Positions 7,813 through 14,878 of a stretch of 21,168 nt of DNA are shown in pieces (the stretch's first letter is position 1; each line of letters begins with the position of its first letter). Made by a program: the position numbers and the translations under genes. The stretch comes from Bacillota bacterium (GTDB taxonomy: Bacteria; Bacillota; Clostridia; Christensenellales; Aristaeellaceae), in assembly GCA_023404715.1 (NCBI GenBank), contig JAEYAR010000213.1, positions 1 through 21,168 on the forward strand. Reading direction: 5' to 3'. The notes beneath the pieces are model-generated. The model made no database searches. It worked only from the letters and a program-made list of their open reading frames with translations, and was not told the DNA's origin.

Positions 7813-8694
7813 ATGGTAGAATCCAGATCCACCGGCGACATCGTATTCAAGGTCTTGAATTACGCATTGCTTACCCTCATCCTGCTGATCACGCTTTATC
7901 CCTGTTATTATGTGGTGATGGCCTCCTTCAGCGACCCGGTGAAGCTATACGCGGGCAGCAAGTTCTTGGTCGCACCGCGCGGATTTTCCGTAGCTGCCTA
8001 TGACATTATCTTGAAGCACGCGATGCTGTGGAAGAGCTACGGCAATACGCTCGTTTACGTGGGTCTCTCCACGGTGTTCGGCCTGAGCATGACCATACTG
8101 GGCGCTTTCGTGCTCTCACGGCGATTTCTGCCGGGCAAGAACGTGATGCTGATGCTGATCACCGTCACGATGTTCTTCAGCGGCGGCCTGATTCCCACTT
8201 ACCTGGTGGTCGTGGCGCTGAAGCTCGTGAATACGCGGGCGGCGATGATCCTGCCCGGCCTCATGAGTACATATAACCTGATCATGATGCTCACTTACTT
8301 TCGCTCGATTCCGTCCAGCCTGGAGGAATCGGCGACCATCGACGGTGCGAACGACCTGACGATTCTCACGCGCATCGTCGTGCCCCTTTCGCTGCCCGTC
8401 ATCGCGGTCATCGCGCTGTACATCATCGTGGCAAACTGGAACTCCTACATCCCCGCGACGATCTACCTGCGCAACCGGGAGCTGTTCCCCTTGCAGGTCA
8501 TCCTGCGCGAAATATTGATTTCCGGCTCCTCAAACCTGGATACGCTCACCTCCGGGTACGACGACTTTGCCGCATACTCCGAATCCGTCAAGTATGCGAC
8601 GATCGTCGTTTCCACCGTGCCCGTGCTCGCCGTCTATCCTTTTCTCCAGCGCTTCTTCGTCAAAGGCGTCATGCTGGGGGCTATCAAAGGATAG
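7813..8694 (+). CDS. Carbohydrate ABC transporter permease, YtcP-like
   Basis: Second membrane subunit, 293 residues, about six helices. Motifs of the YtcP branch are clear: the first helix ending LYPCYYVVMASFSDP, the MFFSGGLIPTYLVV segment, and the EAA loop at about residues 171-190 (EESATIDGANDLTILTRIVV). The C-terminus ends in QRFFVKGVMLGAIKG, which is a hallmark of the family. The gene begins 14 bases after the previous stop with a GAGGAGGGG ribosome binding site, so it belongs to the same transcript and pairs with the LplB-like subunit to form the channel. Confidence 0.93.
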   Translation: MVESRSTGDIVFKVLNYALLTLILLITLYPCYYVVMASFSDPVKLYAGSKFLVAPRGFSVAAYDIILKHAMLWKSYGNTLVYVGLSTVFGLSMTILGAFVLSRRFLPGKNVMLMLITVTMFFSGGLIPTYLVVVALKLVNTRAAMILPGLMSTYNLIMMLTYFRSIPSSLEESATIDGANDLTILTRIVVPLSLPVIAVIALYIIVANWNSYIPATIYLRNRELFPLQVILREILISGSSNLDTLTSGYDDFAAYSESVKYATIVVSTVPVLAVYPFLQRFFVKGVMLGAIKG

Positions 8695-8729
8695 AACCCG
8701 CAGATTGATATCATAGGAGGGGTTACATC

Positions 8730-9749
8730 ATGCGAGAAATTCCTGCCTTTTGGAAGACCGACCTCAAGACAATCGATATGCTGGCAAAGAGCGTCCGCAT
8801 CGCCAAAGCGGAGCGCATCGCCGTCACCCCCGGTCACCGGCCGATATACGCATTTGCCTACGGCGAAAGACGCGTCTCCCCAAGCGCCGCCAATTACAAC
8901 TCCGCCTGCGGCGCGCGAGACCGGCGGTTTTACGACGACCCGACGGACAAAAATCACTGCGTACTGCTCATCGGCGCGGTGCACGGACACGAGACGGAGG
9001 GAACCGCAGCGCTGGTAAATCTGATTACCCTGCTGGAGACAGGGCGCGATCTGTGCGGCGTGGAGAGACCGGCGCTGGCCGCTGCCGCCGCAAAAATACG
9101 CCTGGTGATCGTACCGGCGGCCAATGCGGACGGGCGCGCGCGCGTGGCGCCTGCTTCCATGGTCGGCCTCGACGGCAAGGCGCTGCGCCACTGGGGGCAG
9201 GGCAATTGGATGGACGGCAGCCTGTGCGGCTGGCCGGGCTGCAAGCAGCGCCATCCGATGAAAGAAGTAAGCTTCCTGGGCGGCTACTTCAACGACGACG
9301 GGGTGAACCTCATGCACGACCAGTTCTTTCATCCCATGGCCCAGGAGACGCAGGCCCTGCTCGACCTGGCCGAAGCGGAGCATGCGGACTGCATACTGCA
9401 GCTACACGGCGGAAGCAACTCCGTCAATGAGCTGCTGCCGCCGCATTACGTGACCCGGGAGGCCGCTGAGGCCACACGCACCTTGGCCGCTGCCTGCGAT
9501 GCGGCGGCCAAGCAGGAAGGGCTCACATTTGGCATCCCGCACATTCCGGAGCGTGAGCATGGCGAGACACCGGCCTCTTTCAACCTGTGCAGCGCGCTGC
9601 ACCACGTCTGCGGCGGGGTGAGCGCCGTCTTCGAATGCAATGAGGCTATTTGCGACGAACCGGGCGTTCATATGACCCACGAGGAGATTTATCGTTCGCA
9701 CCTCATCCTCTTTGAGCAGTGTTTTCTTCAGTTCGCAGGGAGGGCATAA
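8730..9749 (+). CDS. M14-family zinc carboxypeptidase-like hydrolase
   Basis: A 339-residue predicted zinc hydrolase of the M14 superfamily (carboxypeptidase and acyl-amino-acid deacylase group). Zinc ligands are seen as H85 and E88 in GAVHGHETEG and a histidine near 225 in LQLHGGSN. The substrate-carboxylate loop NADGR is near residues 131-135, and the likely catalytic glutamate lies in AVFECNE near 301. No signal peptide is present, so it should act in the cytoplasm on imported material. The gene lies 35 bases after the YtcP-type permease with an AGGAGGGG site, and so is the last gene of the transporter operon. This suggests the imported substrate carries an amide or peptide bond, for example a peptide, glycopeptide or N-acyl amino acid. 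The context for that is inference; the fold assignment is stronger. Confidence 0.85.
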   Translation: MREIPAFWKTDLKTIDMLAKSVRIAKAERIAVTPGHRPIYAFAYGERRVSPSAANYNSACGARDRRFYDDPTDKNHCVLLIGAVHGHETEGTAALVNLITLLETGRDLCGVERPALAAAAAKIRLVIVPAANADGRARVAPASMVGLDGKALRHWGQGNWMDGSLCGWPGCKQRHPMKEVSFLGGYFNDDGVNLMHDQFFHPMAQETQALLDLAEAEHADCILQLHGGSNSVNELLPPHYVTREAAEATRTLAAACDAAAKQEGLTFGIPHIPEREHGETPASFNLCSALHHVCGGVSAVFECNEAICDEPGVHMTHEEIYRSHLILFEQCFLQFAGRA

Positions 9750-9753
9750 AAAA

Positions 9754-10002
9754 ACAGGGCCCCAGGCCCTGACAGACTGTTGAAAAACCCCAGTCACTTC
9801 GTTGGGGATGCATGAAGGGGAGGACTCCCCTTCATTTGGAATCGTATCGACCGGCTCTGCCGGTCGGGCGGGGCGTTTTCCGTAGTCAGATGCGCAGCAT
9901 TTGCGGAGGAAAACTTCTCCCGTGTTCTTCGTGCAAAATGATCCTTCATTTTGCACGAGGCCGTCGACTTTGTCGACGGCCAGACAGGGCCCCAGGCCCT
10001 GA
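9754..10002. repeat. Tandem hairpin array flanked by identical 19-bp palindromes
   Basis: Eight stem-loops in 250 bases between convergent genes. Stems: 9755-9771 (7 bp, loop CCA), 9788-9807 (5 bp plus G-U pairs), 9812-9835 (10 bp, loop GGAC), 9848-9866 (8 bp, loop TCT), 9875-9914 (7-bp outer stem), 9930-9957 (12 bp, loop TCCT), 9959-9981 (10 bp, loop TTT) and 9985-10001 (7 bp, loop CCA). The first and last are the same 19-base sequence, ACAGGGCCCCAGGCCCTGA (9754-9772 and 9984-10002). It holds no credible gene. It may be a composite intergenic repeat element, a structured RNA, or a transcription barrier. Confidence 0.8.
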
Positions 10003-10015
10003 AAAAGCGTTTGCG

Positions 10016-10867
10016 TCAGAGCATCCCCGTCAGCAGCGTCATGATCCAACGCGGCGTATCGGGATACACGCTGAGGATGAGCGCGCGCGCAGCGTCCCCG
10101 CTAAACGTAGGCGAAGGGAATGTATTGCGGTTAGGGCCGTCGTCTACGAGGGTATGCACGCCCTCTACGATGCGGCCGATGGCCACGGGCGCGTCCGCGT
10201 AATAGCCGACGGCCACGCGCGCCCCGCCTGCGCAGGCGCCGAGCGAATAGACGCCTGCGCACAGCGCGCCCCAGGTGACATAACCCAGGGCGATGGCCCC
10301 CAGGGCAAACGTGCCCACCGCGATCGTACCGCAGGCGACAGCGAGGCCGACCGCCAACAGCCCCAAAGCGAGAAGCCCCAGGGAGACGAAACCGACGGAG
10401 AGGAGCCCCATCGAGACCAGCCCGACGGATACGACCCCCTGCGCTACGATCCCTACGGCGATGACGCCGCGGGCGACGCGGTGGTCTTTCCCCAGTCCGG
10501 CGTGGACGCATACGAGCGGCAGATTGCCGACGCGCGCGCGGCTCTCATAATGGACGAGCCTGCGCGAGCGCCTGCAAGGGATTTCGATGACGATCCGAGG
10601 GTCGTCCTGCGACGCGCCGGCTTGCGCGGCATCGCCCGCGCCCTGCGGGTTTTCCGGGTCTGCGGCCTCAGCTTTTCCCCGCACCAGCTCGTCCATCGAG
10701 ACGGCGAGCAGGTCGCACAGGCCGATAAGCTTTTCCATCTCTGGATAAGCGGCGTTCGACTCCCACTTGGAGACCGCTTGGCGCGAGACGCCCAGGACGG
10801 ACGCGATGTATTCCTGCGAGTAACCGCGCTGCTTGCGCAGCGTATAGAGATTATCACCCAATGACAA
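10016..10867 (-). CDS. Cro/CI-type HTH protein fused to glycine pentad repeats
   Basis: Residues 4-61 form a typical XRE/Cro-CI helix-turn-helix (LGDNLYTLRKQRGYSQEYIA; recognition helix VSRQAVSKWE). A low-complexity linker follows, then from about residue 134 to 235 a run of pentads with the pattern G-hydrophobic-hydrophobic-Ser/Ala-hydrophobic (GVVSV GLVSM GLLSV GFVSL and so on). A short C-terminal tail contains two aromatic residues and a hydrophobic end. The TTG at 10867 is preferred as start: it gives the classic M-S-L-G-D-N-L opening and has a GAGGTG site six bases upstream, while the ATG at 10891 lacks one. The repeat could be a membrane-embedded or beta-helix-like domain. The protein probably regulates transcription in response to something at the membrane, but this is inference. 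Confidence 0.82.
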   Translation of the reverse strand: MSLGDNLYTLRKQRGYSQEYIASVLGVSRQAVSKWESNAAYPEMEKLIGLCDLLAVSMDELVRGKAEAADPENPQGAGDAAQAGASQDDPRIVIEIPCRRSRRLVHYESRARVGNLPLVCVHAGLGKDHRVARGVIAVGIVAQGVVSVGLVSMGLLSVGFVSLGLLALGLLAVGLAVACGTIAVGTFALGAIALGYVTWGALCAGVYSLGACAGGARVAVGYYADAPVAIGRIVEGVHTLVDDGPNRNTFPSPTFSGDAARALILSVYPDTPRWIMTLLTGML

Positions 10868-10886
10868 ACATATCACCTCGGGAGGT

Positions 10887-10915
10887 AGCATAGCACACCG
10901 GGCATAAAAACGCCA
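10887..10915 (-). promoter_or_regulatory. Weak candidate promoter for the HTH-pentad gene
   Basis: Minus strand TGGCGT (10910-10915), 17-base spacer, TATGCT (10887-10892). Transcription would start near 10880, inside the longer reading frame, which agrees with initiation at the TTG at 10867. The -35 match is poor. Confidence 0.3.
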
Positions 10916-10937
10916 GCATTTCTGGATTGCACATTGT

Positions 10938-10950
10938 CAACCGCTGGTTG
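10938..10950. promoter_or_regulatory. Inverted repeat CAACC-GCT-GGTTG in a divergent intergenic region
   Basis: A 5-bp perfect dyad with a 3-base centre lies between the HTH gene and the URO-D-family gene, and it could be an operator for the HTH protein. It is short, so a chance occurrence is possible. Confidence 0.3.
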
Positions 10951-10994
10951 CACCTCGGCTTTCGTGGTAAAAAAGACAGGAGAGGCATTCAATA

Positions 10995-11023
10995 TTTACA
11001 GCGGGCCGGCACGCTGCTATAAT
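10995..11023 (+). promoter_or_regulatory. Sigma-A promoter of the URO-D-family gene
   Basis: TTTACA (10995-11000), 17-base spacer, TATAAT (11018-11023), with the start codon at 11074 about 45 bases after the predicted transcription start. Confidence 0.75.
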
Positions 11024-11073
11024 GACATCAATTGATTGCGTGCGCGTAGGACGCCAGAGAGGATGTCTAGAAG

Positions 11074-12054
11074 ATGGAAACGCCCAGAGAACGCTTTGTA
11101 AAGGCCCTGAAGCGGGAGAAAATCGAGGGACGGGTTCCGCATTTTGAGCTCGTTTTCTACCTGACGATGGAGGCGATCGGCAGGATTCATCCCTGTCATC
11201 GCAATTACGAACAGTGGGATCAGATGAGCCGGAAGGAGCGCAGGCTGCACCTGCGGGATATGGCGCTCAGCTATATCGAAATTGCGGAGAAGTACGAGCA
11301 CAGCGCGATCTTTGTGCACCCAAACCCAAGTCCGTCCGTCGGCCGGCCTGACAGCATCGAGCCGACGATCGAAATTCTTTCGGAGATTCGGGAGCTATCG
11401 GGGGACAAATACTTTCTCATGATGCACGGCGATCCGACGCTTGCGATCCCAACGGGGGAGACCATGATGGAGTTTTCCGCCCAGCTCTACGAAGAACCGG
11501 AGCACGTCCATGCGCTTACGAGGAAAAACATGGACTTTGCCATGCGCCTTAGCGACGAGCTGGCCCGCCGCGACGGGCTGCTGGACGGCTTTGCGCTTTG
11601 CTCGGACTATTGCTTTAACGTAAACCCCTTCTATACGCGCGACCTTTTCGCGCAGTTTGTCCAGCCCTACCTGCGGGAGATCATTTCGTACTACCACGCG
11701 CAGGGGTATTACGCGATCAAGCATACGGACGGCAACGTCATGCCGATCCTGGATATGATCGTGGATTGCGCGCCGGACGCCGTCCACTCCCTCGATCCGC
11801 AAGGCGGCGTGAGCTTGGCGGAGGTCAAGCGCCTGTACGGCGACCGGGTCTGCCTGATCGGCAACGTCAACTGCGGCCTGATGCAGACGGGCACGGAGGA
11901 GGAGCTCATCGCCGATACGCGCCGCGCGCTGCGCGAGGGAATGCCGGGATACGGATACATCTTCTCTACGTCCAACTGCGCGTATACCGGCCTGGGGCTC
12001 GACCGCTACGAGCTCATGCACAGCGTATGGATGAACGAGGGCGTTTACAGGTAG
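11074..12054 (+). CDS. Uroporphyrinogen decarboxylase / methyltransferase family protein
   Basis: A 326-residue TIM-barrel-type protein of the URO-D superfamily, which includes true uroporphyrinogen decarboxylase and the MtaA/MtbA/CmuA methyltransferases that act on corrinoid-bound methyl groups. It opens METPRERFVKALKREK, as this superfamily usually does. Family landmarks are YAIKHTDGNVMPILD (about 214-227), AVHSLDPQGGVSL (237-247), the LIGNVNC strand (261-267) and the C-terminal TSNCAYTGLGLDRYELM. The typical zinc motif His-x-Cys of the methyltransferases reads H217-T-D219 here, so one metal ligand is changed or the activity differs. No corrinoid protein or other heme gene is adjacent, and the gene has its own promoter and terminator, so it stands alone. 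The precise substrate is unknown; a heme role seems unlikely. Confidence 0.85.
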   Translation: METPRERFVKALKREKIEGRVPHFELVFYLTMEAIGRIHPCHRNYEQWDQMSRKERRLHLRDMALSYIEIAEKYEHSAIFVHPNPSPSVGRPDSIEPTIEILSEIRELSGDKYFLMMHGDPTLAIPTGETMMEFSAQLYEEPEHVHALTRKNMDFAMRLSDELARRDGLLDGFALCSDYCFNVNPFYTRDLFAQFVQPYLREIISYYHAQGYYAIKHTDGNVMPILDMIVDCAPDAVHSLDPQGGVSLAEVKRLYGDRVCLIGNVNCGLMQTGTEEELIADTRRALREGMPGYGYIFSTSNCAYTGLGLDRYELMHSVWMNEGVYR

Positions 12055-12100
12055 CGGGTTTTGAAAATCTGGGGACGGCCGCTTACTGGCTTATGAAATG

Positions 12101-12128
12101 AAAAAGGACCGCTACGGCGGCCCTTTTT
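12101..12128. terminator. Bidirectional terminator between convergent genes
   Basis: A 12-position stem with one A-C mismatch (12101-12112 with 12117-12128) and a TACG loop. It has A5 on the left and T5 on the right, so it can end both the URO-D-family transcript and the ydhYVW-like transcript. Confidence 0.85.
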
Positions 12129-12130
12129 GT

Positions 12131-12745
12131 TTAGGGGTTTTCGTATTCTTCGACCTCGATGGATTCCAGCAGCGCGCGCGCGTAGCGTTCGGACAGGTAT
12201 TTCGAGGAGTAGAAGGCCTTGGCGCCGTTCGAAGCCTGCACCACGCCGATGTCCTCATATTCCGGCTCAAACCGCATGCGCGCGGCCACGCCGAGCAGCT
12301 CGTCGTGCGTAAAGCGGAAGGGCGTATCCTCCAGCTTGGAAAACTGCGTGGGTCGGGGATACAGCTTACAGTCGGAGCGCGTGATGCTCGCGACGGTGTA
12401 GAGAAGATCCTTCTCCTGGATCATGGTATCCAGCTCCGCGTAATGGTGCGTCATCAGGCTGGATTCGAAGTAATACGTGTCCTTTTTCCCTTGGATGGAG
12501 GCGATGCTTTGCAGCTCCGCGGGCATTTCTTCGGTGCCCATCTTGGCAAGAAGAGCGCTCATTTCCTCTTTGCCGATGCCTTCGGGAGGCTGAAGCAGCA
12601 GCTGCTTACACGCCGTGACCTGCGACCGAATGGTACGGGCGCGCAGGTACTCGTAGAGCGCCTGCGCGCCGCTGGGCCCCTCTTCCTGGGCAGGGGATTC
12701 CACCGGAATCCCCTGCTCCTCGATCGAAGAGCGCGTATCGTCCAT
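12131..12745 (-). CDS. ydhW: YdhW-like partner protein of the AOR-family oxidoreductase
   Basis: A 204-residue soluble, charged protein without signal peptide, membrane helix or cysteine motifs. No catalytic motif could be recognised. The call rests on position and size: it is the third gene after a YdhY-like ferredoxin and a YdhV-like oxidoreductase, and E. coli has a protein of similar length (about 215 residues, YdhW) at the same place. The start codon overlaps the oxidoreductase stop by one base (TAATG), so it is translationally coupled and probably made in fixed ratio to it. A role as a chaperone or structural subunit of the enzyme is likely but not shown. A sequence alignment with E. 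coli YdhW was not possible here. Confidence 0.65.
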   Translation of the reverse strand: MDDTRSSIEEQGIPVESPAQEEGPSGAQALYEYLRARTIRSQVTACKQLLLQPPEGIGKEEMSALLAKMGTEEMPAELQSIASIQGKKDTYYFESSLMTHHYAELDTMIQEKDLLYTVASITRSDCKLYPRPTQFSKLEDTPFRFTHDELLGVAARMRFEPEYEDIGVVQASNGAKAFYSSKYLSERYARALLESIEVEEYENP

Positions 12746-14856
12746 TACGGAAGCAGGTTGAGCGCAGCAAGATCATCCGCCACGTCGGCGAGATCGAACT
12801 TCTCGAGCGTCTCGCGCGTGGGCGCACCTGTCTTCGGATCCCAGCCGAACTGCTCGTAGAACAGGGTCAGCGCGTTTTGCCAGTCCTCGCGTTCCAGCTT
12901 CACGGTGCCCTCGGTGAACGGCTCAAAGTCCGGATCCATATCGAAGATGAAGGAAGCCACCACGTCGTGATTGTTGCGCATATCGGTGGTGCCCGCCGCC
13001 TTGACGGTCATGGCGCGGTGCAGCTGGATGCAGCGCTCGACGGCGTGATCCAACGATTCCTCGGTCCACGCCTCGCCGGTGATGGCGCTCATGTACTGCG
13101 CTTCCACGCTCAGGTCGCCCTTGTAGCCGCGCTCTTTGCGGGGCGAGAAGGTCATCGGCCACACCCAGTTGCACAGGGTGAAGCTGTCGTGCAGCACCTG
13201 GCGCATGACGCCGAACTTGGCGAAGCGGGCCTTGTTCTCGTTCATCTGCGTGTACTTCTTGGGCGCGTCCAGGCAGCCCTCGCCGAAGATATTCTCGACG
13301 ATGTCCTTCTGGATCTCGTAGGGCAGGCCGGAGCCGGTGATGTTGACGATGGTGTGGCACATGCCGTCGCGGTTGTAGATGACGTTCGTCAGCAGGCCGA
13401 CCTGCGCCGCGCACTCGTTGCCGTGGTGGCGCTTCGCGCCGATGACGCCCCACAGGGCCATCGACTGGGAGTTCAGGTACTCGTCACCCAGGATATCATG
13501 GTACTTCTGATCGACGTAGTACGCGCCCTGCGCCAGGTTAAACATCGAGTGGCTCGGGTTGAGCAGGCAGGCTACGATGTCGTTCAGGAAGGAGAGATCG
13601 CCCTTTTCGCGCTTGGACCAATCGATGGCGTCGAACTCTTCTTGCGTAACGACCTGGCGAAGCAGCTTGTAATCGTCCTTGAAGAAGTAATTTAGCGTCG
13701 CGGCCAGTTCGCCATAGTTGTCCCACAGGCCCATGTCGTCGGCCAGGATCGCCGCGTAGACGTTGGCCATCAGCTGGCCGTCGCCCTCGCGCTCCATGTC
13801 GGGCACGTTGCTGACCAGGCCCGCGAAGCCGCTGCCGCGGTTGCCCAGGCAGGTGTTGGCGTGGTTGCCCACGACGCCGGTCATCTCCTCCATCTTGGGG
13901 AGGTGCAGACCGCCGTAGCAGCGGATCGGGCACATCGTGCAGCCGGACATCTTCACCGTGTAGGGCTCGGCGATCGCGCCATGGTCCTTCACGGCCTTCT
14001 GGCAGCGGTAGCCGACCAGCGTCGGCTGGCCGGGCGCGGACTCGCCGGTGTCGACAGGGCCGCCCTCCGCAGCGCCCCAGGTCAGGCCCGGGTGGCCCGT
14101 CCAGCGGGTGGAGGAGTTCTCGTATTCGGACCAGGACTGCGCGACGGTCGGCACCACGTGGTTGTTGTTGGAGCCGATCAGGTCGCTCATGACGTAGTTA
14201 TTCAGCTCCAATACCTTCTTGGGCTCGGCGATCTCAATGCCCTTCGTGCCGTAGAAGGCGATGGCCTTGAGCTTCTTGGAGCCGAAGACCTTGCCCAGTC
14301 CGCCGCCGCCGCAATGGCCGATGCCGGTCATGACGCAGGAGAGGTTGACCATCGCCTCGCCGGCCGGGCCGATGGAGACGACGTTTGTATCCTGCGCGGT
14401 TTCGGTGACGATCGCCGCGGTCGTATCTTCGGTGCCCTTGCCCCACAGGTGGGATGCATCGCGGACCTCGACCTTGTCGTCGTTTACGTAGATGTAGACG
14501 GGCTTGTCGCTCGCCCCTTCGATGATCACGGCGTCATAGCCGCAAACCTTCATCGCGACGGCCGTGTCGCCGCCCATATGCGCGTCGACGATCGCGTTGT
14601 ATTTGGTGAAGGGGGAGAGGGTGGAAATCGTCGTGCGGCCGCTGCATGGCGCGCTGGAGCCCGTGTTCGGGCCGACCGCAAAGACGATCTTGTTTTCGGG
14701 CGCGGCGGGATCCGTACCGGCGGGGACTTCATCGTAAATGATGCGGTTGGCCATGCCCTTGCCGCCGATGTATGCAAAGTATTTTTCGCTGCTTTCGATC
14801 GCGAAGGAACCATCTGTCAGGTTCACGCGCAGCAGATTACCCATCCATCCGTTCAT
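12745..14856 (-). CDS. ydhV: Aldehyde:ferredoxin oxidoreductase family enzyme, YdhV-like
   Basis: A 703-residue member of the tungsten/molybdenum bis-pterin AOR family, at the size of E. coli YdhV (about 700). The N-terminal domain carries the family opening (GWMGNLLRVNLTDGS, then YIGGKGMANRIIYDE). The [4Fe-4S] cluster ligands are visible as C306-x2-C309-x3-C313 in the segment SGCTMCPIRC and C500 in NRDGMC. The strands around GPAGE and GHCGGGGLGKVFGSKKLKAI match the pterin-binding region. No signal peptide is present. The start ATG follows GAGGAGG, and the gene lies 22 bases after the ferredoxin gene. It probably oxidises an aldehyde or reduces an acid and exchanges electrons with the upstream ferredoxin. 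The natural substrate is unknown. The whole operon lies behind a leader resembling a cofactor riboswitch, which suits a pterin-metal enzyme. Confidence 0.92.
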   Translation of the reverse strand: MNGWMGNLLRVNLTDGSFAIESSEKYFAYIGGKGMANRIIYDEVPAGTDPAAPENKIVFAVGPNTGSSAPCSGRTTISTLSPFTKYNAIVDAHMGGDTAVAMKVCGYDAVIIEGASDKPVYIYVNDDKVEVRDASHLWGKGTEDTTAAIVTETAQDTNVVSIGPAGEAMVNLSCVMTGIGHCGGGGLGKVFGSKKLKAIAFYGTKGIEIAEPKKVLELNNYVMSDLIGSNNNHVVPTVAQSWSEYENSSTRWTGHPGLTWGAAEGGPVDTGESAPGQPTLVGYRCQKAVKDHGAIAEPYTVKMSGCTMCPIRCYGGLHLPKMEEMTGVVGNHANTCLGNRGSGFAGLVSNVPDMEREGDGQLMANVYAAILADDMGLWDNYGELAATLNYFFKDDYKLLRQVVTQEEFDAIDWSKREKGDLSFLNDIVACLLNPSHSMFNLAQGAYYVDQKYHDILGDEYLNSQSMALWGVIGAKRHHGNECAAQVGLLTNVIYNRDGMCHTIVNITGSGLPYEIQKDIVENIFGEGCLDAPKKYTQMNENKARFAKFGVMRQVLHDSFTLCNWVWPMTFSPRKERGYKGDLSVEAQYMSAITGEAWTEESLDHAVERCIQLHRAMTVKAAGTTDMRNNHDVVASFIFDMDPDFEPFTEGTVKLEREDWQNALTLFYEQFGWDPKTGAPTRETLEKFDLADVADDLAALNLLP

Positions 14857-14878
14857 GAATTCTTACCTCCTCAATCGA

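Noticed and set aside
9754..10002. The hairpin region as a CRISPR array
   Set aside because: The repeated units differ in sequence, the spacing is irregular and only the two end palindromes are identical; no cas gene is present.
9402..10049. 215-residue minus-strand reading frame covering the hairpin array and the end of the M14 gene
   Set aside because: It is antisense to a well-supported zinc hydrolase and its middle is translated palindromes.
9812..10864. 350-residue plus-strand reading frame opposite the HTH-pentad gene
   Set aside because: It is a shadow of the repeat-rich minus-strand gene plus the hairpin array; its composition (Arg/Asp/Gly-rich) and lack of a ribosome binding site argue against it.
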